This document shows positions 49,101-61,100 of a DNA stretch of 64,000 nt, one piece after another. The notes under the pieces are model-generated. The model saw only the letters and a list, made by a program, of their open reading frames with translations. It had not been told where the DNA came from and did not search any database. The stretch covers positions 14,785,734 to 14,849,733 of the forward strand of contig ML677335.1 in assembly GCA_007922305.1 (NCBI GenBank). Direction: 5' to 3'. The stretch comes from Dermatemys mawii. Its lineage: Eukaryota; Chordata; Testudines; Dermatemydidae. Numbering within the stretch: the first letter of the stretch is position 1; the number at the start of each line of letters is the position of its first letter. A program made the position numbers and the translations under genes.

Positions 49101-52100
49101 TATTATGGATAAATTTAAGTTTTCCTGACACACTCAATAATATATTTTAAAATTTGAAACAGTTCATTAAACTGCTTAAATGTTAATGCTGTTTTTAGTA
49201 ATATTGCACACCATATAAGATAATATATATCAGGTAAGTAGTGAAAATTAACTAAAAACTTTTTCAGAGTAATCTAATGTTGTCTTTTGTGACACTTGAT
49301 TGTAAAATAATACAAAGGGAAAGTTTCCATTTAACTTAAATTTCTGGAATAATTAATTTTATTTTTATTTTTAAAGGAGGGCTTAGATAGGGGGTGGAGG
49401 CCTGGGGGGGCAGTTAGAGTGGGGGGATCTCCGGAGGGGGCGATCAGCGGACAAGGAACGGGGGGGGGGGGGGTTGGATGGATCGGGGGTTCTGAGGGGA
49501 GTGGGAAGTAGGTGGGAGTCGGATACGGGGTGGGCCCAGGCTGTTTGGGGAGTCACAGCCTTCCCTACCTGGCTCTCCGCACAAGTTTGAACCCCAATGT
49601 GGCCCTCGGGCCAAAAAGTTTGCCCACCCTGGCATAGTGCCCCCGGGAGCGTCTTTTGAGGACAGCAGCTTCAACAACCTTAAGTAATGTTCAGTGTGTA
49701 AAGTCGTCCTTTCACACCACTGTTGTCCAGTGCAGGGTAGGATATGGTTTCTCCTGGCCTCCTCTGCCTCTTTTGAAGAGGCTTGTCTGTGCACCTGTCA
49801 CAACCTGGGAAGAGTACATATAGTCCTTAAGCACAAAATCTACAGTTGTGCACAACCCACAAAATACAATAAATCAAGTTCCTGCCTAATCTCTTTTGAA
49901 ATCCTTGTAATAACACTTTGCATGTTATAACACCTCTCATCTGAGCATATTAAAGCATTTTTATAAAAGTCTGAGTAAGTCCTATATTCCCACATTACAG
50001 ATGAGGAGACTGAGGCACAAAGTTGTTGTTACTTCCCCAGTCACACAGCATACCTTACCTGAGTCTCCTGATGCCCAGTCCATGATGACCATATAATGTT
50101 AAATGCTAAAAAGGCCTCCTAAAATAATGTTATTTTCTCTTTGAGATGTTAGAGGCTGGAAATTCAGTGGAGTTGGTACATTGAGTGCACAAAGAGGGAA
50201 TTCCTGAATTGTAGATCAAATGGCCCCATCTATATAATTAAGGCAATATTCTCTTTAGTTATCTTCAGTGGCTGGGGTACAAATTGTCCAGGATGTGGGG
50301 GAATAAAGATTAGAAAATGGTGGTGGGATCTTCAGGGCTCTACTGTAGGGTGTAGGGCTGTCCAAGGAAAAAGAGTGCCCCTCTCAAGAGGGTTTGACAG
50401 TTGAATTATCCAGAAATTGATGTCTTTCTACAAGTCCTTGAAGCTTTTCTCCCGGTTGAGTTCATGTGTGAAACTGAACAGAACTATTAGGCTTCTGTTC
50501 TTGAGGTAAAAGTCCTGATGCTAAAGAAAAAAGAAAGTCACTGGTAGAAAAGTGAGAGTGGACACATAGTTGTGCTCCAGAGCCTGAGCTATCATTTGCA
50601 AAGTAGGCAGTTAGCCCTTGTATTTGCAAAAGATATCCATGCTTAGAGTGCTGACTACGCAGTAAGTCTGCACGAGCTTGTAGACAGCTTTGAAAGAATA
50701 GTTCTGATGGAGATGAGCTGCCCCACATTAATCTCAAAAGGATATTGACATTGAAGCTACTAAGTATGTTTTAAATTTCACCATGGTTAACTATGTCACA
50801 GCTGATTATTTTGGCAGAAAAATTAAGCTAATGTACATCTCTAATGTTGTTCAATGAACTGGTAGATTTTGGTGCAGGAGGTTGATGTCAAGGTTGCTGT
50901 GGAGAATGAGGAATTCAGATTTCCCATCTTCTTCTTCTCCTGTCTCCCTCCCCCTCCCCCCCCAAAGTGAAGTCATTTTCCCTCCTTCCAAATGCATACA
51001 TCGCATACATCTTTTCCCCAGTACCAAAAGCCTCAGCTGCTCCCAGGCAACTCAGAAATCTGTGTATGCAAAGCTCCAGCTGTGAAAACCTCAACAACTT
51101 CTACAATACAAGTTTTCAACACAAACATGTGGCACAATCAGAGTTGAAAATTTGGGGGCAGTGTAAAATGTGAGGAAAAGAGAGTAAGAACATTTGAGGG
51201 AAACAGTGGGGAGAAGCAGTATCTCATACTTCAGGAGTCCATGCCAAATCATATAGGTCCAATAATGTGCTGTATAGGAAATGAAACCTGGGAAATAATA
51301 CAAATAATAATGAAGTGGAAGTAATGAGTCTCCCACTAAATAGAAGAGACTTGATTGATTTCAAAAAAAGAGAGAAAAGGAAAGCTGTTATAAATTTAAC
51401 ATCCAGTTTAAAATTTAAGTATTTTGTGATATTCTTAAAGTAATGCATACCAGTTGGTCAGTAAAGAAAAAAATAGATGTAGATTTGATCTCTATTTATA
51501 CTACCTCATTTATTAATGGTACACAGTGAACATTTTTGTTTGAAGTCTCCCACCTTTTCATTTATTTAGGTTATAAAAATATACATTTATTTGAAATACT
51601 GTGATATAATTATAACTTGCTTGATTTTATAAGTTCTCTTTCATGTTTTCGATCACTGCTTGGAGAAAAGGTTTAATTTGTCATCATTTCCACAAGATGG
51701 AGCTCTTTACGTATGTAAGACATAAAAATGGTACTGTGATGGTTACATTAGGATCATTTTATAAAGTAATGTTTTGTGTTATTTGCTGAACTTTAAAGAA
51801 TATCTATCAGATAATGTTTTAGATAATATATACATCAGCATTTTGTTAATCTGCTTCCATGGAAAGGCATGATACAGTATAGAAAACAGTAAATATTAGG
51901 TGTCCGTATAGACAGGTAGGATTGTCTTGTGGTTAAGAGATTGAACTGGGACATGTGAGATTTGAGTTTTCTTTCTGACTCTGCCATTGACACTCTGTGT
52001 GACTTTCGGCAACAAAAAGGATTAAGTGACTTGCCAAAAGTCACACAGAGTGTCAATGGCAGAGTCACTTTATGTTAGCAAAGTCTTGACCATTACTTTA

Positions 52101-55100
52101 GTTCAGGCCTCATACTTGGCCTCTGATACAAGGGTTCATGTTACAGGGCCTCATCTTACTACATTCCTCCACTTTTTATCTTTTTTATGAGGAGGATGTT
52201 TACCCCTCATCTTACTACACTTTTATGTCTCAGTTTTCTTTCTGCAGAATGGGAATAACAATACTTTGCAACTTCCCGTGGGTGTGGTGATGGTATCCTT
52301 CCCTACCCTCTGTGAATTAAGGGAGTATTAATCCTTAATATAGATGAAGTGTTTAGATATGAAGCTGGTGATCCCTATATTAAAACCCATAAATAATAAG
52401 TACTGATTCTTGTCATTATGTACTGGACACGGCATCATCTTGTACCTGGATATGTGCTTCCAAGAATTTCCTGGTTGGTCATTGTTTTGTTGGGAATTGT
52501 TTGTTTGACAACATATTTGATATATTGCCAAGCTCTTAGTGCCCAATTATTTCCCAGTTTATGTATCTGAATAGTAACAATTCAGTGTATGGAGTTTGTT
52601 TTGTCACATCACGTTTCAAAGTCCTTTTCTGTGTTTAGGTCTCATCTATTTTTTTAGCCCTTCTTTTATATCAGTATTAAATTGTGATAAATTCACTTAA
52701 TAGAACCTCCTGTAGTTAGAAAACCTTGGAAAAGGAAGCCCTTTCTTTGACTACATGCCATGTGTAAAACTGTCAGTGCAAGGTTCCCACCACGGTCCTT
52801 CCAACATGGCAGTCTTCTTCCAGCAATACTATAATTGACTGGGTAGTATATATTATAGGAAAACCTACAAATTTTGTTCTGCTTCATTGAACAATCAGGC
52901 CCAACAGTTTTCTCTCTGCTGGTTGAACTTGCTAAGCAGAGTGACCAATTGCTTGCTTCTGAGATGTTTTTTCTCCCGTATCCAGCCAACTGCACTGCCT
53001 CTCCATGAAACCTTTAATTCATCTTCTGTTTTAGCTCCAAGCAGATGGCTTCGGCTTCTTATAGAGTAGTCCAGCTTGCTTGATGGGCAGAAAATACCAC
53101 AAGTATGAGCAAGTCCAAATTCCATGAACAAAATGCTCATAGTTTGCTAATAGTGGTGTCCACAACATCTTCCAAGCCATGTTTTGGTGGATTCTTTCTC
53201 CTCAGCATTCTTATTCCTGCTCCAGGAATGCACAGCAAAGTTGTTTACCTTATGTTTCAGCTCTCCATTTCTAGAACATTAGCGCCTTCCTCTTGTTGCA
53301 GAGACAGAATAGAGCTCAGATGATTGTCTCATACTAGGAGCCTGCAGTACCACAACATTTGCTGCTTCTGGTCAAGCAGCTTACAAGATTTTCTGGAGGT
53401 GTGGTAGGGAGCTAGAGAGTACAATTCTCAGCAGCCTGCATTACTTTCTTGCATGTATTAGTGGATCAGATTATCTGGGAGTCCAGGGATCAGCTTGCTC
53501 TTGAAAATAACTTCCTCTTTTATGCAATGCTGCTCAATACCTCTTTTACTCCTCTGACTTCAACTGCTTTCCCCAGCTGGACATTCTAAGTGTAAGTCAG
53601 GATCAAAATGGGAAGAACTCTCAATAGTTCAAGGCTCTCCCTATAAGAGGAAGGGGAAGCTGTCATCTCTTCTGTGTCCTTTTTCTCCTCTGAAGAGTCA
53701 GGCCTTGTCAAACATTTCAATTCTAGCTTTATTAAGCACGTAAGTTTCTGTGACTCTAGTAGACCCCTAAGGTGCCCAGAGAGTATAGTCAGAAGAAGGA
53801 TTTCAGAAGGATGGGAAGTCATACTTCCCGGTAGAGACGTGGAAGGATAGGACTCTTCCCAGCCCAAGAACTTGGCCAAGATGGTTACAAAAACGTAGAG
53901 GGTTCCAGACTCTACATTCCCCAATTCTTGAACCTCAGACCAACTCTAAAGTCTCCATCCAGGTAAGTGGAAAACTGTTGGTCTTCTTCAAAGATTAATC
54001 CAGCAATAGTAGGTTGGGGAGGAGGATGGGGAGGAGAGGGAGAAGGGGAGAAAATCTTCGCTTTGCTAGAGGCTAACATTTCCCCTTTGTACTCTGGGGA
54101 CAAATAAATGGACACCCCCTCTTAAGAAACCAATATGAATCTCCACTTAAATGTCTCAGTAGGTCCTTCAATATTTTCTGTGTTTCCCAGTTTTCCTTCT
54201 GTGGACTCAAGATCTCAGCAACTTTTTAAAAAAGAATAAAGCTAAATCTCTTTGCCAAAAAATGAGAGGGGGGAAAAAGGACATTTTTATGACTGAAATT
54301 GACTGCAGTGCAGAGCGCCCATCCAAGGGACTCTGCATCACATTCTTTGTTAAGGTTTAAGTGGTATGGAAGGCATTGAGCAAAGCTTGAATGGGGTGAA
54401 ACTCACTCATAAAAAATACCCTTTTTTGAAAAACGTAAAGCTACTTTTTTTATAGTAAGTTATAGAAATAAGAAATCATACACTATCATATAGGAAGACT
54501 CTCCTAAGGGGATGTCTATACTGAAAGTTTATTTTGTCAGAGAGAACAAAAGCTTGTTGTTTATAAAAATACATGCAGAAAAGTAAAACTAAAGTATCAG
54601 GAATGTTTGCACACTGATGTCCTGTACAATTATGACTTTCTGGAGTGCAGTCCAGACCAGTGAGGGGCTATGTGACCCATGCCCTGTGCACTTGGGTTCC
54701 TCACAGTGCTTTGTAACTCACACCTGGGCTGTTCACAAACAGCCTTCCAGCATGCAGGTAACACTCTGAATGTCTGAGTTTAGCTGCATCCTGCCAGCCA
54801 CACATCAGTCATACTCTGGCTTTCACCAGTCTTGATTACCACTTGCAGAGTGATCCCAACACATTCCTAATCCTGGGTCTTCCCTTCCCTCCCTGCAAAT
54901 GTGTGCTCTGGACAGTCCAGATATATTAAGTCCATAGCCCCTTTAAGGGGATCAATATACAACAGTCTGTTATGTAAAGTGAAGCTACCCAAAAAATTCA
55001 CATTGGATTAGTTTTAATCAAAGAATAAAATGTGTATTTAACTACAAAAAGATAGGTTTTGAATGAGTACAAGTATAAGGCATGAAAGTTGGAAATGGTT

Positions 55101-58100
55101 ATGAGAGATATAAAGACTAAACTTAACGAATTAGACTTGGTTCAAGGTGTAGTCCCTTACATTTCCAGAAACATTGCTGACCAAACACTCAGCCAGGACC
55201 TGCTGCCAAAATCCAATGGCTGTTTTCTTTTGTTGTCTTAGGTAAGAAGGAGAGAGAGAGATATAGGGAGCGATCCCTTGGGAATGTTTCTGCCCTTCAC
55301 TTTTATAGTTCGGTCACCCGTTTATTGATTTTCGTGAGGCTTACCCCCAGATGAAATTCATTCCAACTATGAGGTTGGCATTATGGAATTTTATGTTGAA
55401 AGAAGTTCCATGTTATTGTTTGCTAAGGTGCAGATCTGTCTGTACTTGCTCCCCTTCCTTGCCAAAGAATGTCCACTTGATAGGTGATGGCCCATGAGCT
55501 TTGATGGCATCTGGCTAGAGGCATCAGCTTGTCCTTTGTCTTTGAGAAACAGGTTTGCCCACTCCCAGACTTGTCTGATAAACAAACCTCAGTTACAATT
55601 TCAGCTCACATTTATAAATTTACATATTCTATTACTACACATGTTTGTTTCATCATGATATTATTGACCAGTGAGTTATTAGTTTCCAAGTGATAGCTCA
55701 CAAGTTATATTTTGTACAAAAATTATTACAGTAGTTTGTAGGGAGTGAATGCAGGGGTGATTTCCATCACAACTTATCTTTGCTTATTATAGCCTTTTCC
55801 AATATTTTGGTTTTATTTTATAATATATAATATATAATAATTTATAATATTTGAGGAACAGTGCAGTAAACAACAACAATGGGGGAAATGCAAGTTGAGG
55901 CTTCCATGGCAGATAACCTGTCCAAGGTTCTCTTTTGTGCCATGACTGTTCACCTACACATGTCAGCAAAATGGAAAATATTTTTCAGTTTTGTGAGTAA
56001 AGTACTCAAAATCCAGATATATGATCTGTCTCTTGTGACAAAGCTCCGAGTCTATATTTGTGGGTCCTGCGCTTCCTGGCGGATTAAGGGGCCTCAGAAA
56101 CTCATTTAGGCCCCAGAGTGAGTTTCCTTTCCCAGTATAATGGCAAGAGTCACTGCCTAGTGAGTTATCTTCATCACAGGCCAGTATGGAAGGTTGAAAG
56201 GGGGGATATCCCACAGTCTTTGTTGCTCCATAGAGCTCAGTAAGCACAGTTCAGCCTCCTGACTGTACTGAGACTCGCTTCTCCTCTCAATAGGATTTTT
56301 GTAGAGTATCGGGGGTGGGGGAACCCGGGCCCGCCCTCTTCTCCAGATTCCAGCCCAGGGACCCTAATGGTAGCAGCTGTTGATGGCTTTCCCTCCACCA
56401 TTGGTGCTGCTTTGATTCCCTGGGCCACTTTCCCAAGGTTCTCTCTTCCTAGCTTCACCCTTACCTCAGGTTGCAGCAAAGCTTCCTCTCCTCTAGCTCT
56501 TTTCTCCTTGGCTCCCCCTGAGGGAACTGGAAAGGAGAGGTTTGAACAGTCTGAATGAGACCTTGATTGGCTCCACCTGTCTTCATTAACCTAACAGTCT
56601 TAACTAACCTTTTGCCAGTTAATTGGGATCAGGTGCCAGCATTAGCTTAATGACCTTAACTGGTTAATTAGCGTCAGGTGTCTTGATTGGCCTGGAGTAG
56701 CCTTTGTTTGGCTATTCAGCGAACAGGGACTTGCTCATCCTGAGGCTGATATACCTGCCTTCCAGCACTCTCTTATATCCTTCTGGTCTGACTCCGTCAC
56801 ACTCTACACACCCCAAAAACTCCATCCAAGTTACAGTATTTTGGTGTTTTTCCTTAAACCCCAGGTCAGGCGATTACATGCAGGGGTGCTGGAACAATTT
56901 TTATAATGGGGGTGCTGAGAGCCACTGAACCGAACTGCAAACTCTGTATATAATGGAAACCGCTTCAAGGTAGAGGGTGCAGCAGCACACCCAATACCCT
57001 TAGTTCCAGCACCTAATAATTACATGAGTATCTCGGCTTTCCTTTTGGGAGGGAAATAGTAAGTTTCTAGCCCTCCTGGTTGTGAAGAAAAGCCTGAAAA
57101 CGTGAAAAAGTCTCAAAAACTACAAGACAAATTAAAATAATTCAGTTTTTAAAAAAATCTCATGATTTTTAAGCCAATTTCATGATTTGGGTGCTTGACT
57201 GATGATTTTTGAACATTTGAGGTCGGCAACACTAAAACTTTCTTACTGGCTTCCTTGACTCTCTTGCATTGTCTGTGTTGCCATTCGAACAGTCATCTGT
57301 CTTGTCTGCCTCTGTGACCATGTCAAGTTTCTCTTCTAATCTCTGATTGACTCTCCCTCACTGATCAGATTTAAGGACTTTGTCTCTTTCTCTGCTGTTC
57401 AGCTGCCCATACCTCACTTCTCTTTGCGTGCCTCTTCAGTTGAAGCTTAAAGATTAGCTACTCGCTATATCCTTTCCTTGCCCATTCTGATATCTACGCC
57501 TTCTTCATGTTACTACTATTCTCCTGAGCAAGTTCAGCAAGCTCCATGCTCAATTCTTCCAAGAGGCCTATAAATCCTAGTCTTGCCTTCAAAGAATTAA
57601 CAAAAACCAATCCACCAATCTCCACACTTGCCACAAAAAAAACCCCCAAACAAACCTGAAAGCTCCAACACCAAATTTTATGAAAACATGTAGAACTAAC
57701 AAACCACACTTTCAACTTCGCTTTTTATTGTATCTACTTCCTAGTCCTCAGTAGTTTGTCATCTGCAGGATTATAAGCAGCTCAGGAAGACGACCCTGGA
57801 CTCTTACTTGTCTGTGAAGTCCCCAGGTCAAAGTTTTAAAACTGGATGCCTAAAATTAGGCAACTAAATCCATAGTTAGGATCCTAAAAATAAAAACATG
57901 TGATTATCAAAAGGGCTGATGTGAATAGAAGTGAAGGTGGCTCACCACTTTGGTGAACCTAAACGTAGATTTAGGTAGAAACTTTAGGCATTTGTGTTTT
58001 AAAATATTGACTCTATTGCACTCTTGGAATTGTATATAGATCTCCTTTATGACAAAAAAAAATCACATTTTATTAGTTACTATTGATTGTAGTCCACTAG

Positions 58101-61100
58101 AGGGCTGAATGCTTCAGGATATTTCTTAACTGTGCTTTGCTAGCATCCTACAAAATGCTTTAATTGGGCAAATCTGTTGTTAGACATACTAGAAAAATAA
58201 ATACGTATATTTGCACTTCTTTATATTTAACAAACCGTGGGATTTGATGAAAAAGTGATCCATGCTATTTGAAGTAGTTAGAGAAGCTGAGTCTTTTGTA
58301 CTCATATTTGAGCATAAGGGCATAAGTAACTGACCAGTGAGGCTGAGGTCAACCATGATATAACTGGTTAAGCACTGGGATTAATGCCAAAAGGGTCAGG
58401 TTCAGAGTCTGGTTTTGGATTATGTCTTTTGTTTAATAATATCAGCGGTGTGGATCACAATTTATGTCATTGTGTTATCAAGTTTGAATGTAAAAGATGA
58501 AAACCTTAAGATTTCAGTAATGATCCCTGTTATACCTGTTATACTAAACCATTCAGAAAAAAGAAAGTTCTGTTTTGTTATTTGTATTTAACAGGTCTGT
58601 ATATGATGACCAGCCAAATGCACACCAAAGATTTATGGAAAAACTAGATGCTTGCATACATAATCATGACAGAGAGATAGAAAAGATGTGTAATTTTCAC
58701 CATCAGGGCTTTGTGGATGCTATTACAGAACTTCTTAAAGTAAGGGCTGATGCAGAAAAATTAAAGGTAAGAAACTACTTATTTAAACTTGTGTATATTG
58801 CTATCATTGATTAATACTAGATGGAATGTTTCTTCTTTAAGAGATAAGACTTTCCTGATGTACATAAACATCCTGATGTTTACAGTTAAATTTTCAGAAA
58901 TTGTATAGCTGTTTAGGAATGTCTGTCTACCAGAATAATAAATTTGCCATGTTCATATTTTTTTCTCATTTTCTGATTTCTTCATTTATAATTTTTATAA
59001 AACTTTGCCAAAATCAATTTACCATTTTTTAGAGTAATTCTGGAAGACTTTTAAAAGGCAAAGTATTGGTAAAAGCAGTATTTCTTATAATAGGTCTTGT
59101 GTTTTACTCAGTTTGATTACCAAATTATGTATCAGACTTCTCAATTTTAGATTCAGAAAAAATATGTTTGAAAATGTGATTCTTTAGAAAAGCCTCCGCT
59201 GGCAGTTGCACATTTTACAAAATCTGTTCTTGTGCTCCCCAGAAGAGTAGGTGGCATTGGTTGTGTTCATTAGAAGTGAGGACTAAGGTTTACTGAGAAG
59301 TCAGAATGCAGAATAGTGAATTGTGAGACTTGTCCCTTTTAGCTCTCTTTACACTTTGGAGAGGAAAATATGCACACCAGACAGAATGAGCGTAGTTCAC
59401 CAGAGGTTATGATTAGAAAAGCATTATATAAAGGATATTCAGATAACAAGAGACCAAATACAGCATCAATGAGGTCATTGAGCATCTTTGTTTGGAAATT
59501 AATGAGATTTTTAATAAACTAGAATGTGCTTCCTTATTATGATGACCTAATGAGTCACTTAATATGTGGGAAAATCTGAGGTTGAGCTTTGCCTGCACCT
59601 GCAGCATTAAAATGTTGCTGTGGTTTGGAGATTTTCACGTTTGATGTTAATCAACCACCCAGTGTTTGCATTCAGCAAAGTATGAATGTTTAATTACCAT
59701 AAAATGCAATCACCATTTCTTACAGACAATGAATGGCACATAGAGCTCATTGAGGTTATCAAAAAGGGACCAGTGATCAATTGGGTCAATGATTTGAATT
59801 GTTTGACAGACCTACAGGAACAAGTAAAGTTCAAAAATCCCAAGTAAATTTGAGAAGTTTGCCACAGAATCTGTTAGAAAGAACTGTCATAAGTAATTGA
59901 AGTTAACAAAAGCCCTTTGCAATCAAAAGTTCAAGTTCAAGCTGTAGAGTTAATTTGAATTTGCATTTCTTTGTTCTAAATTTCTCATGAAGTATGATCT
60001 AATTACAAGGGTGAGCAGGTACATCAGGGCAATATATGCATATTTGTGTAACAAAGGTGAAATTATTTTTAAGGTCCAAGTTACTGATACCAACCGAAGG
60101 CTTCAAGATGCTGGGAAAGAGGTGAGAAAATGGTTTTTAACTGAATATTTGCAGCAAATTAAATTTGTTTGCATAATTTAATTGTAATTTTTTTGCAAAA
60201 TATCTAAGGTGATAGCCCAAACAGAGGAAATCATCCGATGTAGAATTCAGCAGCGGAATATTACAACAGTAGTGGAAAAACTGCAGTTGTCTCTCCCAGG
60301 TGAGTTACAAATATGTGCAATAGTGACATTTAGCTAAATACAATAGCCAATGAGATCGGTCATTTTACCCAAAACGCCACAAAAGTTTTATTTTTTCTCC
60401 TTATATTTCAATGTTGTGTAACATGAAATTTAGCAGAGGAGTTACTAGAATCTTACAAATGTGTCCAAATTTAGATCTCATGATGGCATATTTATTCTAT
60501 AATAATTGTAATAAGGTAAATGTACAGCTTTTGTTTGCAAGCTAACAACGAGAGGACATAGGTTATATAAAAAAATTAAGCATGTGTATTTTTATCATAC
60601 AACAAATATGTTTAATATTTACTTTCCTGTGGTTAAACATCTCAGGAAAAACATTAAAAAGTTTATGAATGTTATTTATAGTAGCATCTTTCAACATTTT
60701 GCAGTATTACAGTAGTGTTTTTGAACATTAATATCTTGAGACATTGTTTTGTATATAGTTAGAGAACATTGCATTTCATAGTATACATCTATAAAGACTG
60801 ACTTCTGTTTATGATGTTGGCAGATAGGTTTGAATCTTTCTTTGTACTACGTAATTTTTCTGTTGTGACTTGGGCTAATGACAGTAGATGGTACTGTTGC
60901 CTTTCTATGAACTGTTCCCATTAACTGATAATACATATGAAATTCTCCAGGTTTTTTATGATGAGTTACGAACATAATTGGTTGACAGCTATTTAAATAA
61001 AAGTTGGTGGGTTTACACTGAGAAGTGTTTGAAACTACTGTTTCACTTTTAAATTCTTCACTACTTCTTTTTAATAGTTCAATTTTTTTCTCTTAATCTG

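Larger units (their letters stand above)
26597..58594 (+). other. EXOC6: EXOC6 intron 1 (about 32 kb)
   Basis: It runs from GTAAGG to TTTAACAG. Stretches not listed separately as repeats are AT-rich and held nothing I could assign: 27100-28460, 29684-31650, 32581-33390, 34258-37870, 39293-40970, 41714-42110, 44116-46330, 46751-47590, 48191-49380, 49641-51918, 52311-54600 and 57019-58594. Their ORFs are short, overlapping and motif-free. A decayed sauropsid repeat rich in CTCATGATTTTTAAGCC words lies at 57060-57235. Confidence 0.85.

Noticed and set aside
49444..49794. 116-codon minus-strand ORF
   Set aside because: Covers the G-run and the transposon-derived GGGCCAAAAAGTTTGCCCAC segment; Pro-rich translation is compositional.
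53586..53924. 112-codon minus-strand ORF in intron 1
   Set aside because: No domain, no splice signals placing it in a transcript, and weak composition; treated as chance.
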